Assembly: GCF_003385235.1 (NCBI RefSeq)
Contig: NZ_PQIA01000014.1
Coordinates: 62,001 to 126,000, forward strand
Source: Amycolatopsis circi
GTDB lineage: Bacteria > Actinomycetota > Actinomycetes > Mycobacteriales > Pseudonocardiaceae
Direction: 5' to 3'
DNA length: 64,000 bases
Each line of letters opens with the position of its first letter. Position 1 is the stretch's first letter. Below the pieces are notes generated by a model that saw only the letters and a program-made list of their open reading frames with translations, was not told the origin of the DNA and searched no databases. Made by a program: the position numbers and the translations under genes. Below are positions 49,971-58,649 of the stretch, in pieces.

Positions 49971-52900
49971 ATGTGGTCGCAGAAGAGACGGGTGGCCGCG
50001 ATCGCTGCGGCGGGCCTCGTGGTGGCCGGGCTGGTGTCCGGCACGACCGGCGCCGCCACCGCGAGCACGGCCGCGGCGGATCCGGTGTCGCTGGTCAACC
50101 CGTTCGTCGGCACGCAGAACTTCGGCAACACCTTCCCCGGGGCCAGCGCGCCCTTCGGCATGGTCCAGGTCAGCCCGGACACCGGCGGCCAAGGCGGCTA
50201 CGACTACCAGCAGAATTCGATCTACGGCTTCAGCCAGACGCACCTCTCCGGCGTCGGCTGCGGCGTCATGGGCGAGCTGCCGGTCATGCCGACCACCGGG
50301 GCCGTCGACTCCGTCGACAAGAACTCCTACAAATCCGAGTACAGCCACGACGACGAGAAGGCCGAGCCCGGCTACTACCGCGTCGGGTTGAAGAAGTACG
50401 GCGTCAACGCCGAACTCACCGCCACTCCGCGCACCGGCTGGCAGCGCTACACCTTCCCGTCGACCGGCCAGGCCAACGTGCTGTTCAACACCGGCCAGGC
50501 GAACCAGTCCGTGAAGGATTCCGAAATCCACGTCGTCGGCGACCGGACCCTGGAGGGTCGCGTGCGCGCGGGCGGGTTCTGCGCCGGACACGACGAGCAC
50601 ACCGTCTACTTCACCGCGACCTTTGACCGCCCGTTCGCCTCCTACGGCACCTGGCGCGGCAACACCCGCAGCGCGGGCAGCCGCGACGCCGCGGGCACCG
50701 GCGGCAACGGCGCGTGGGTCAGCTTCGACGCTGCCGCTGACCACGACGTCGTCCTCAAGGTGGGGCTCTCCTACACCGGTCTCGCTGGCGCGCGCGAAAA
50801 CCTCACCGCGGAGACCAGCGACAGCTACGACTTCGACGCCACCCGCGCCGCATTGCGCAAGCAGTGGGCGGACCGGCTCGGCGCGATCAACATCAGCGGC
50901 GGCACCACCGAACGACAGACCGCGTTCTACACCTCGCTCTATCACGCGCAACTGCATCCGAACCTGGCTGGCGACATCAGCGGCGACTATGCCGGTTTCG
51001 ACGGCAAGGTCCACCGTGCCAACGGCTACACGCCGTATCAGAACTTCTCCCTCTGGGACACCTATCGCCCGCAGAACCAGCTGCTCGAAATGCTGGAACC
51101 GCAGGTAGCCCGGGATGTCGCGCTCTCCGTGGTCGCGATCGGCCGCGACGGCGGCTGGCTGCCGAGATGGGCGCTGGCGGGCAGCGAAACCAACATCATG
51201 ACCGGCGATCCAGTAACGCCGTTCTTGGTCGAGGCCTGGTCGAAGGGCTTGCTGGCCGGGCACGAGGACGAGGCGTACGGGCTGCTCAAGAAGAACGCCA
51301 CGAGCACACCGCCCGCTGATTCGCCGTACAACGGCCGCTCCGGCGTGAATTACTACAACGACCGCGGCTATATCCCGAGCGGTCTCACGCTCGGCAAGGA
51401 CTGCGCGGCCAAGGGCGGCGACAACGACTGCGAGCATCCGACCTCGGCGACCATGGAGTACTCCGCCGCCGACGCCGCGCTCGCGTTGATGGCCAAGGGC
51501 TTGGGCCACCAGGCCGACGCGCGCATGTTCGCCGATCGCGGCCAGTGGTACCGCAACGTCTGGAACGCCGCCGACAAGCAGTTCCGTCCGCGCACCACGG
51601 ACGGCACCTGGCTGACGCCGTACAACCCGGTCGACGCCGACCACCAGTTCCACGAGGGCGGCGCCTACCAGTACCAGTGGCTGGTCCCGCAGGATCCGGC
51701 CGGGCTCACCTCGCTGATGGGCGGCAAGCAGGCGACCGAGAAGCGGCTCGACTCCTTCTTCGCCTACGACAACCTGCTCAAGGACCCGGCGGGCACCGCG
51801 CGCAAGGACTGGATCGCCAGCCCGTACGACTACTACGCCAAGGCCACCTACAACCCCAACAACGAACCCGATCTCCTTTCGCCATACATGTACAACTGGG
51901 TCGGTGCCCCGGCGAAGACCGCGACCGTCGTCCGCGCGGCGATGACGTTGTTCACCACCGGCCCGGACGGCATGACCGGCAACGACGACCTCGGCACGAT
52001 GTCCGCCTGGTACGTCTTCTCCTCGCTCGGCCTGTACCCGACGATGAGCGGCGCGAACTTCCTCGCCGTGTCCAGCCCGCAGTTCGAATCGGCGACTGTC
52101 CGGATCGGACAGTACGAGGGCAAGCAAGGCGGCACGCTCACTGTCACCGCGCCGGGTGCGAGCGACACGAACCGTTACGTGCAAACCGTTTCGCTCAACG
52201 GGCGGGACGTCCGGCAGACCTGGCTCGACTGGTCCGCGGTCGCGCACGGCGGCAAGCTCGCCTACCAAGTCGGCGCGACGCCGTCGAACTGGGGCACGCA
52301 GCCGGGCACGGAACCGCCGTCGGTGAACAAGGCGACCGGTGACCTCCGTCGACATGTGGACGCGACGCTGCGGCCGAGTTCCGTCGTGCTGCCGCAGCAA
52401 TCCTCGGCACAGACTGTCCACTTGAACCTGGACGTGCTCGGCCAGAACCCCGGAGCACAGCCGGTCTTCGTGACCGCGTCAGCCCCGTCCGGCTGGCGGG
52501 TGCAGACCGATCCGCTGCAGTTGTTGTGGTCCTTCCGGCTGCCGACGCAGAAGACCGCGCCGGTCACCGTGACCGTTCCGGCGAACACGCCAGTCGGCCC
52601 GTATTCGGTGCAGCTCAAGGCATCCGGGCCGGGAGCGAATACCGTCACCCGCACCGCGAACATCGAGGTCCGGCAACCGACGGTGTGCGCGACGACGTCC
52701 GGAACGCAGTGCGCGGTCCATCTCAGCCACGACCGCAATCACGACGGGACTGCGACCGTCGCGGCGTCCACGGAAGGCAACTTCGACGGCAGCGGCTGGA
52801 GTTACGACGCGGACCTGATGCCGTCAGCCGGTACCTTCGTCCACAATGGAGTTACGTACGCAGCTCCCGACCCCACCGGCACTGCGGCGAACTTCGTGGA

Positions 52901-53243
52901 AGCACGCGGGCAATCGCTGCTGCTGCCCGCCGGAAAGCACCAGGCGGTCCAGCTGATCGGCTCGTCGCACAACGGTCCGGTGTCCACCTCGCTGACCGTG
53001 CACTACAGCGACGGATCCAGCGCGGACCTTCCGGTGACCTTCGGCGACTGGGCTGGCTCGACCCCGTCCGGCACTACCGTCGTGCTCGACATGGCGCACC
53101 GTATCAAGGCGGGCAGCGGGGTCGACGGTCCGCCGGTGCGGCTGTTCGGCATTGCCTCCACAGTGGACGGAGCCAAGACCGTCCAGTCGGTGAGCCTGCC
53201 GAACGACCCGCGCGTCCAGCTCTACGCGATCACGCTCGGCTGA
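49971..53243 (+). CDS. Secreted GH92 alpha-mannosidase with C-terminal accessory domains
   Basis: ATG 49971 (GGAGG ten bases upstream) gives 1090 residues. Signal peptide to about 35 (RRVAAIAAAGLVVAGLVSGTTGAATASTAAA). The N-terminal GH92 domain opens PVSLVNPFVGTQNFGNTFPGASAPFGMVQVSPDT. The catalytic (alpha/alpha)6 part has FSLWDTYRPQNQLLEMLEP (about 357), HPTSATMEYSAADAALALMAKGLG and the hallmark GPDGMTGNDDLGTMSAWYVFSSLGLYP (about 664-690). A NEW3-like domain (about 790-905) and a second beta domain (about 910-1090) follow. It trims alpha-mannosides, calcium-dependent, outside the cell. Probably induced by loss of LacI-type repression. Confidence 0.95.
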   Translation: MWSQKRRVAAIAAAGLVVAGLVSGTTGAATASTAAADPVSLVNPFVGTQNFGNTFPGASAPFGMVQVSPDTGGQGGYDYQQNSIYGFSQTHLSGVGCGVMGELPVMPTTGAVDSVDKNSYKSEYSHDDEKAEPGYYRVGLKKYGVNAELTATPRTGWQRYTFPSTGQANVLFNTGQANQSVKDSEIHVVGDRTLEGRVRAGGFCAGHDEHTVYFTATFDRPFASYGTWRGNTRSAGSRDAAGTGGNGAWVSFDAAADHDVVLKVGLSYTGLAGARENLTAETSDSYDFDATRAALRKQWADRLGAINISGGTTERQTAFYTSLYHAQLHPNLAGDISGDYAGFDGKVHRANGYTPYQNFSLWDTYRPQNQLLEMLEPQVARDVALSVVAIGRDGGWLPRWALAGSETNIMTGDPVTPFLVEAWSKGLLAGHEDEAYGLLKKNATSTPPADSPYNGRSGVNYYNDRGYIPSGLTLGKDCAAKGGDNDCEHPTSATMEYSAADAALALMAKGLGHQADARMFADRGQWYRNVWNAADKQFRPRTTDGTWLTPYNPVDADHQFHEGGAYQYQWLVPQDPAGLTSLMGGKQATEKRLDSFFAYDNLLKDPAGTARKDWIASPYDYYAKATYNPNNEPDLLSPYMYNWVGAPAKTATVVRAAMTLFTTGPDGMTGNDDLGTMSAWYVFSSLGLYPTMSGANFLAVSSPQFESATVRIGQYEGKQGGTLTVTAPGASDTNRYVQTVSLNGRDVRQTWLDWSAVAHGGKLAYQVGATPSNWGTQPGTEPPSVNKATGDLRRHVDATLRPSSVVLPQQSSAQTVHLNLDVLGQNPGAQPVFVTASAPSGWRVQTDPLQLLWSFRLPTQKTAPVTVTVPANTPVGPYSVQLKASGPGANTVTRTANIEVRQPTVCATTSGTQCAVHLSHDRNHDGTATVAASTEGNFDGSGWSYDADLMPSAGTFVHNGVTYAAPDPTGTAANFVEARGQSLLLPAGKHQAVQLIGSSHNGPVSTSLTVHYSDGSSADLPVTFGDWAGSTPSGTTVVLDMAHRIKAGSGVDGPPVRLFGIASTVDGAKTVQSVSLPNDPRVQLYAITLG

Positions 53244-53256
53244 GCCCCTGAAACCC

Positions 53257-53301
53257 GGCCGGGTTCGTCGGATCCCTCCCCTTCGTCCGACGAACCCGGC
53301 C
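53257..53301. terminator. Bidirectional terminator between GH92 and the fusion gene
   Basis: 16-bp perfect arms (53257-53272 and 53286-53301) flank a 13-base pyrimidine-rich loop, in the 89-bp gap between convergent stops at 53243 and 53333. Confidence 0.8.
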
Positions 53302-53332
53302 ACCCCCCAGCACCCCAGTTCCCCCAGAAGTC

Positions 53333-55354
53333 TCAGGCGGCTTGACCCGCGGGCACCGCCGCGACCCGGCCCATCGCCTCGGCGTAGCAGGCTTCGAAAG
53401 AATCCAAACTGGACTCCAGCGCGTGCCCGGCGATCATCTTGCCGCTCGCCGCCCCCATCCGCGCCAGCGTCGCCGGGTCGGCGACGACCGCGTGCAGCCG
53501 CTCGGCCAGTTGCCCCACGTTGCCCGGCTCGAACAGCCAGCCGTTGTAGCCCGGACGGCACAGGTGCGGCAACGCCATCGCGTCCGCGACCACCACCGGC
53601 TTCCCGGCCGCCATCGCCTCCATCGTCGCGAGGCTCTGCAGTTCGGCGATGCCGGGCATGCAGAAGAGATCCGCGGCCGCGTAGGCGTCCAGCAAGTCCT
53701 CTTCGGACACAAACCCGCGGAATCGCACCCGGTCGGCGATCCCGAGTTCGTCGGCCAGCTTCTCCCAGCCCGTCCGGCACGAACCGTCGCCGACGATCTC
53801 CGCGCGCAACCCGGGCACGAGCGCCACCGCGCGCAACAGCTCGTCGACGCGCTTCTCTTCGTCAAGCCGCCCGACGAACAACACCGTCGGATCGTCGGAC
53901 GTCCGCGAAACCTTGCGCAACCGGTAGCGGTCGATGTCGATGCCGCACGACACTGGAATGGCTCGCTCCGGGAAACCGTTGTCGTGCAACAGTTCCACCG
54001 CACGCGGCGTCGGCGCGGTGACCACGCGGGCCGTCGAGAACACTCGCGTCAAGTCCCGCCACGCCCACCGCGAAGCCGCACCGCGCAGCCACGTCGGCAC
54101 GCGCACGTGACCGAAGAGGTTCTCCGGCATGAAGTGGTTCGTCGCCACTCCCGGAATGCCCATCGCGGCGGCATGCTTCAGGACGTACCGGCCGACCACG
54201 AAATGCGCCTGGACGTGCACAAGATCCGGCTGCAACTCCTCCAGCAGCGCAGCGACGTCCTTGCTCACCTCCCATGGCAGGCCGATCCGGAAGGTCCGGT
54301 GGAACGGGGTGCGATGCGACCGGACCCGGTGCACCACAACGTCGCCAGCTCTTTCGGTGCGCGCCGGGCCGTCCGGGGCGACACTGATCACGTGCACCTC
54401 GTGCCCGCGGCCGGCGAGGCCGTTGGACAGCCGGTACGCGAACTGCGCCGCGCCGTTGACGTCCGGCGGATAGGTTTCGGCGGCGACCACGATGCGCAAA
54501 GCCCGGTCGTCGTTCACAGGGTGCTCCGATCTGGTGGAATGGACAGGAGAAGAACTGCTGCGGCTCAACACCGCGACGCCGCCGACCGCCAGGACCGCCG
54601 CGGTCAGCGCGACCGCGGTCGCCGTGGCGTCGAGGTGGGTGGCTTCGCCGAGCACCCCGGCGCCGAGACCCACCGCTACCAGCGGATCCACGACGGTCAG
54701 GCACGCGACGGCGAGGTGCGGCGGACCGCACCGGTAGGACAGTTGCACGAGCCAGCCGCCGGCCAGCAGCGCCGTCACCATGGCGGCGACCGACACCGCG
54801 GTGCTGAAGTCGACGGTGCCCTCTTGTATTTCAAGGGAAACCGCTCGCATCAATACCGAGACGAAGCCGTACGCAGCGCCGCCGGCCGCGCCGAAACACA
54901 GCCCGCGGACCGACGGGCGAGAAGAAATCGCGCCGATCAAAGTCAGCAGCGCCATGGCCCCCAGCACCAGCAACGCCGCCCGCGTTTGCGCGTCGGCACC
55001 GACCGCGGTGCTCGTGGTGCTGCCCGCGGCGACGGTCACGAACGTCCCGACGCCGAGCATGGTGACCGCGACCGCGGGCAGATCCCGCCGCCGCCGGTCG
55101 AGAATCGCGGTAATCGCAACGGCAATCACCCCGACCGGCTGCACGACAGTCAGCGGAGCCATCCCCAACGCGACCGCGTGCACGCCCGCCCCCGACCCCA
55201 GCAGCGCCAGGCCGCCGAGCCAGCGCGGCGCCCGGATCAGCTCGCCGATCCGCGGTCGGCCCGGCAGCCCGGTGACCACCCCGTGCTGCAGAAGTGCGCC
55301 GGTGGAAAAGAAAACCGCGCCGAGCACAGCAAGCGCGATGGCGATGATCGTCAT
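53333..55354 (-). CDS. Fusion of DMT/NIPA-like membrane transporter and GT4 glycosyltransferase
   Basis: One uninterrupted frame from ATG 55354 codes for 673 residues. Residues 1-275 form about nine or ten TM helices of DMT type (IIAIALAVLGAVFFSTGALLQHGVV; LGMAPLTVVQPVGVIAVAITAILDRR). Residues 285-673 are a GT-B glycosyltransferase of family 4: AAETYPPDVNGAAQFAYRLSNGLAGRGHEVHV, VLFVGRLDEEKRVDELLRAV (about 485) and the E-x7-E segment ELQSLATMEAMAAGKPVV. An internal GTG at 54517 (residue 280) with GGAG six bases upstream could let the GT also be made alone. The gene overlaps the DUF998 gene by 4 bases. Coupling sugar transfer to membrane transport is inference. Confidence 0.8.
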   Translation of the reverse strand: MTIIAIALAVLGAVFFSTGALLQHGVVTGLPGRPRIGELIRAPRWLGGLALLGSGAGVHAVALGMAPLTVVQPVGVIAVAITAILDRRRRDLPAVAVTMLGVGTFVTVAAGSTTSTAVGADAQTRAALLVLGAMALLTLIGAISSRPSVRGLCFGAAGGAAYGFVSVLMRAVSLEIQEGTVDFSTAVSVAAMVTALLAGGWLVQLSYRCGPPHLAVACLTVVDPLVAVGLGAGVLGEATHLDATATAVALTAAVLAVGGVAVLSRSSSSPVHSTRSEHPVNDDRALRIVVAAETYPPDVNGAAQFAYRLSNGLAGRGHEVHVISVAPDGPARTERAGDVVVHRVRSHRTPFHRTFRIGLPWEVSKDVAALLEELQPDLVHVQAHFVVGRYVLKHAAAMGIPGVATNHFMPENLFGHVRVPTWLRGAASRWAWRDLTRVFSTARVVTAPTPRAVELLHDNGFPERAIPVSCGIDIDRYRLRKVSRTSDDPTVLFVGRLDEEKRVDELLRAVALVPGLRAEIVGDGSCRTGWEKLADELGIADRVRFRGFVSEEDLLDAYAAADLFCMPGIAELQSLATMEAMAAGKPVVVADAMALPHLCRPGYNGWLFEPGNVGQLAERLHAVVADPATLARMGAASGKMIAGHALESSLDSFEACYAEAMGRVAAVPAGQAA

Positions 55355-55983
55355 GAGGCCACCTCGGCTCGCGCCATCGCGGTGACGGCGAAGAGTTGTG
55401 CGTAGAGCAGTGCGTACAGCAAACGTTCGAACAACCCCAGGAACTCGGGCACGGACTGCTCCAGCAAGGGCACGTGCGCCAGCAGAAAGGCGAGCGAGGC
55501 GGCGCCGGACGCCAAGGAAAGCCAGCGCACCGCCTTCGCTTCCGGACGCCGGCGCGCCAGCAACCAGCCCGCCAGCGGCAGGCACACGAACATCGCCGCG
55601 CCCGCATATCGGTGCACCGCACCGGAAAACGACGTTTCCACGCCGGTCGGATCAGTCGGGAAGAACGTCGCGATGACCAGTCCCGCCACCCACAGCGCGA
55701 TCAGCACCGACTCCGGGCCGTGTTTCGGCAGCCCCTGCCGGAGCAGCGCGTGCCGGACCGCCAGCGACGCCCCGGCCAGCCCGAGCGAGGCCGCCGCCAG
55801 GAGCACCGCCCCGCCGGGAGGGAAGACGTAGTCGCTGATGACGTCGCGGACCGGGTCGATCGTGCCCGCCGCCACCACGTGCAGCAGGAGGATCGGCACC
55901 AGCGAAAAAGCCAAGGCCGCGGCGGCGATCGCGGGCGCCGTCGCGCTGCTCTTCCGCGTTATGAGGGTCACATCGATCAGCAT
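55351..55983 (-). CDS. DUF998 family membrane protein
   Basis: This 210-residue protein has six hydrophobic helices. It opens with a short basic N-terminus and AIAAAALAFSLVPILLLHVVAAGTIDPVRDVISDYVFPPGGA, where SDYV is the DUF998 landmark. Later FFPTDPTGVETSFSGAVHRYAGAAMFVCLPLAGWLLARR carries the conserved FPTDP and HRYAG motifs. DUF998 proteins are of unknown function. Its TGA overlaps the ATG of the DMT-GT4 fusion, so the two act together, perhaps in building or exporting an envelope glycolipid. Confidence 0.9.
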   Translation of the reverse strand: MLIDVTLITRKSSATAPAIAAAALAFSLVPILLLHVVAAGTIDPVRDVISDYVFPPGGAVLLAAASLGLAGASLAVRHALLRQGLPKHGPESVLIALWVAGLVIATFFPTDPTGVETSFSGAVHRYAGAAMFVCLPLAGWLLARRRPEAKAVRWLSLASGAASLAFLLAHVPLLEQSVPEFLGLFERLLYALLYAQLFAVTAMARAEVAS

Positions 55984-56376
55984 GCTGGCGGCTGTGACCG
56001 CCCGGCATCGGGGAACACCCTGAGATGCACCCCTGGAATCCGCGGCCGGTCCGGGGCCGCTCAGTGCCGGATCGGACGGGACGCGCGCCTCCGGTCCGCC
56101 GTCGGCACGGCCGGGCGAAATGTCCCGATCCGAGCTGAATAGGACGTTATACAGCGACCGGCGCGCCCCGATCTTACTGTCCTTTGTGGACCTCCCGGGT
56201 CCCTCACCCGGGTGGATGTCAGCCCGGGCGGGTGAGGCCGCGAGCCGCCGCCCTCGCCCTGCTGACGGCGCGAAACCGCGCGATCGCTCGGCGCGATGTC
56301 CGGGTGAGCCGCGGTTGCCGCCGCTGTGGCCCCGTGTTCAGATCCCGGCGAACCCAGCCGAAGGAGCACAATTCCC
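55984..56376. other. Divergent intergenic region without a gene
   Basis: It lies between the DUF998 start (minus) and the OmpA-like lipoprotein start (plus). A modest hairpin (CTCACCC at 56203-56209 with GGGTGAG at 56230-56236) is the only structure I see. It must hold both promoters. Confidence 0.45.
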
Positions 56377-56946
56377 ATGCAGAGGGCACTCGTCAAGGCG
56401 GTCGTCGGGGCCGCAGCCGTCGTCGCGCTGGTCAGCGCGTGCGGGTCGGGCGGATCGAACGACTCGTCCGGATCCGGAGCGTCCGGGCAGAACAGCGCCC
56501 AGTCCAGCGGAGCCGCCCAGTCCGGGCAGAACGGCGCGTCCGGGCAGAACGCCGCGTCCGGCGAGAACGGGGCGCCTGGCCAGAACGGGGCCGCCGGGCA
56601 GAACGGGCCGGCCGCACAGGCGGTCACCGCCGCGATCCAGCAGGCCTCGCAGGCCTCGCCGATCAAGTTCGAGCCGGAGAAGGCGGAATTGACCGGCAAG
56701 GCCAAGGAAGGCCTGGCCGCGGTCGCGAAAGCCATGCAGGGCAACGATGTCAAGCTGAAGGTCGTGACCCACGCCGGCTACCCGGACGCGGACAAGGCGA
56801 AGAAGCTTTCCGAGGAGCGCGCACAGGCGATTTCGACCGCGCTCGAGAGCGACGGCGTCGCCAAGGACCGCGTGCAAAGCGAGCCGAGCGGAAGCGAAAA
56901 CGCACAGGGCGACCAGGCGTTGGAAACGCAGCTCAGCGTCGCGTAG
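56377..56946 (+). CDS. OmpA-like lipoprotein with GQN-repeat linker
   Basis: ATG 56377, with AAGGAG ten bases upstream, gives 189 residues. The lipoprotein signal MQRALVKAVVGAAAVVALVSACGSG has lipobox VSAC. A low-complexity linker (about 25-85) repeats the block GQNGA/GQNxAxG five or six times (SGQNGASGQNAASGENGAPGQNGAAGQNG). The C-terminal domain (about 95-189: IKFEPEKAELTGKAKEGLAAVAKAMQ, LKVVTHAGYPDADKAKKLSEERAQAISTAL) is OmpA-like and may bind peptidoglycan, though the usual Asp-Arg pair is not clear. It is probably anchored to the outer face of the membrane and spanned to the wall by the linker. Confidence 0.82.
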   Translation: MQRALVKAVVGAAAVVALVSACGSGGSNDSSGSGASGQNSAQSSGAAQSGQNGASGQNAASGENGAPGQNGAAGQNGPAAQAVTAAIQQASQASPIKFEPEKAELTGKAKEGLAAVAKAMQGNDVKLKVVTHAGYPDADKAKKLSEERAQAISTALESDGVAKDRVQSEPSGSENAQGDQALETQLSVA

Positions 56947-57089
56947 CAACTCGCTGGTGGGCATTGCCTTGCGGGACCGGACTTCGGTGACGAGCTGAGC
57001 GCTGCGGCCTGGCCTGCACCGACGCCTGGTGCCTTCCCGGAACCGGCGCAGTTCGGCGATCCGCGCGAAATCGCCTCCTGGACACAGTC

Positions 57090-57119
57090 AGCGGTGCACG
57101 ACCCCGGTCGTGCACCGCT
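57090..57119. terminator. Bidirectional terminator
   Basis: Perfect 14-bp arms (57090-57103 and 57106-57119, so effectively a 12-bp stem with a CCCCGG loop) lie between the convergent lipoprotein and MHS-transporter genes, 23 bases beyond the transporter stop. Confidence 0.7.
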
Positions 57120-57141
57120 CTGTGGTCCCGGCGGCCGCGGC

Positions 57142-58458
57142 TCAGTTGAGTGCGCCGCGGCTCTGATCGGCCAGCGCCCCGAACCCGATGCACAACGCAC
57201 CCGCGACGAACAGCAGGGAAACTCCCCAGGTCGCGTGCGTCGCGGACGCTTCCACGATCGCCAGCGCGGCCAGCGGCGCGAGCCCGCCGGACACCGCTCC
57301 CCCGACCTCGCGCCCGGTGCCGAGACCGGTCGAGCGGACCTCTGCCGGGAATTGCTTGGCCAGGAACGCGCCCTGTGCCGAAAGCATCGCCGGAACCACG
57401 ATGCCGGTGGCCAGCACGAGGCCGAGCCAGATGAACCAGCTGGTACCGGTGTCGAGCAGCCAGAAGAACGGGAACGCCAGCAATCCCGTCGCCACCGCGC
57501 CGGCGACCACGACCTTCTTCGCCCCGACGCGGTCGCTGATCCATCCGGCGATCGGCACCGTCACGATCGCCGTCGCGCTCGCGATGCTGATCCCCAGCGC
57601 ACCGATATTCGCCGGTATGCCACGGAAATTCGTCAGGTAGGCGAGCGAGAAGGTCTTGAACACATAGCTGACGCCGTTGTAGCCGATGGTGATCACCATG
57701 ACCACCGCCAGCGCGCGCCAGTCGCTGCGGAACAGCTTCACCAGCGGCCGGTTCGCCCAGCCGCGCGGCCGGTTTTTCTTGCTCCGCACCAGGTTCTCGA
57801 ACTCCGGCGTCTCCGGCACCCGGCGGCGCACCCACAGCCCGACGCCGACGAGCAGGAAGCTGGCCAGGAACGGAATCCGCCAGCCGAAACCGTGCAGGAA
57901 TTCTTTGTCCAAAGTGGTCAGTCCGGCGACGGCGAGCGAGGAGACGAGCAGCCCCACGTTCACGCCCAGCGCGGGCCACGAACCTTGGCGACCGCGTTTG
58001 CGCGGGTCAGCGTGCTCGTAGGCGACCGCGATCGCGCCGCCGAATTCCGCCCCGGCACCCAGTCCTTGCAACAGCCGCAGCACCACGAGCAGTACCGGCG
58101 CGAGAAGCCCGGCGCTCGCGTAACTGGGCAGCAAGCCAATCCCCGCCGAGGAAACGCCCATCAGCACGAAGGTCCACGACAGCACCTTCTTCCGGCCGAT
58201 CCGGTCGCCGAGCGCGCCGAACACGATGCCGCCGATCGGCCGGGCCAGGAAGCCGACCGCGAAGGTCGCGACCGAGGCCATCGTCGCGGCGGCGTCGTCG
58301 CCGGGCGGGAAGAACACGTGGCCGAACACCAACGCGGCCATCGACGCGTAGAGGTAGAAGTCGAACCACTCGAGCGCGGAGCCGACGACCACCGCCACCC
58401 CGACTCCGCGCGGGGCTTTCCGGGTCGTTCCGACGCTGTCGTCCACAACACTGGGCAT
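57142..58458 (-). CDS. MFS transporter of the metabolite:H+ symporter (MHS) family
   Basis: This protein has 438 residues and 12 TM helices. The MHS opening SALEWFDFYLYASMAALVFGHVFFP (about 27-51) is followed by motif A IVFGALGDRIGRKKVL (about 78-93) and the central RLLQGLGAGAEFGGAIAVAYEHADPRKRG (about 127-155), then GFGWRIPFLASFLLVGVGLWVRRRVPETPEF. The family (ProP, KgtP, shikimate, citrate) imports carboxylates or betaines with protons. Upstream sites sharing CGTATATCCG with the IclR/acyl-CoA dehydrogenase promoter suggest it imports the acid degraded by that group. Confidence 0.92.
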   Translation of the reverse strand: MPSVVDDSVGTTRKAPRGVGVAVVVGSALEWFDFYLYASMAALVFGHVFFPPGDDAAATMASVATFAVGFLARPIGGIVFGALGDRIGRKKVLSWTFVLMGVSSAGIGLLPSYASAGLLAPVLLVVLRLLQGLGAGAEFGGAIAVAYEHADPRKRGRQGSWPALGVNVGLLVSSLAVAGLTTLDKEFLHGFGWRIPFLASFLLVGVGLWVRRRVPETPEFENLVRSKKNRPRGWANRPLVKLFRSDWRALAVVMVITIGYNGVSYVFKTFSLAYLTNFRGIPANIGALGISIASATAIVTVPIAGWISDRVGAKKVVVAGAVATGLLAFPFFWLLDTGTSWFIWLGLVLATGIVVPAMLSAQGAFLAKQFPAEVRSTGLGTGREVGGAVSGGLAPLAALAIVEASATHATWGVSLLFVAGALCIGFGALADQSRGALN

Positions 58459-58520
58459 GGTCCTGCTCTCCGGAACTGGGGCACGGGCGAGCGGAAGCCA
58501 GCCGGCGCGCGCCGTTGCGT

Positions 58521-58554
58521 GCGTATTTGGGAACGCTTGATGCGTATATCCGGA
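58521..58554. promoter_or_regulatory. Operator-like motifs upstream of the MHS transporter
   Basis: GCGTATTTGGGAACGC (58521-58536) and GCGTATATCCGGA (58542-58554) lie 63-96 bases before the transporter start. The 10-mer CGTATATCCG recurs at 59483-59492 in the IclR/acyl-CoA dehydrogenase gap, pointing to a shared regulator. Confidence 0.5.
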
Positions 58555-58600
58555 TGTCAGGAGACCGCGAACACACCGGTCAAGGGGGACGGGGCCGGGT

Positions 58601-58646
58601 CTCGTGAGTGTTTATGCCGGTTAGAACCGGCATAAACACTCACGAG
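58601..58646. repeat. Palindromic repeat, family C
   Basis: 22-bp perfectly complementary arms (58601-58622 and 58625-58646) with a 2-base centre; the arm starts CTCGTGAGTGTTTATGCC. It lies four bases after the IclR stop on its strand and upstream of the MHS transporter, where it could end IclR transcription. It is AT-richer than its surroundings. Confidence 0.85.
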
Positions 58647-58649
58647 CAG

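Noticed and set aside
56061-56753. A minus-strand frame rich in Pro/Asp/Ala repeats
   Set aside because: It is the antisense of the GQN-repeat lipoprotein; its repetitiveness mirrors the repeats on the coding strand.
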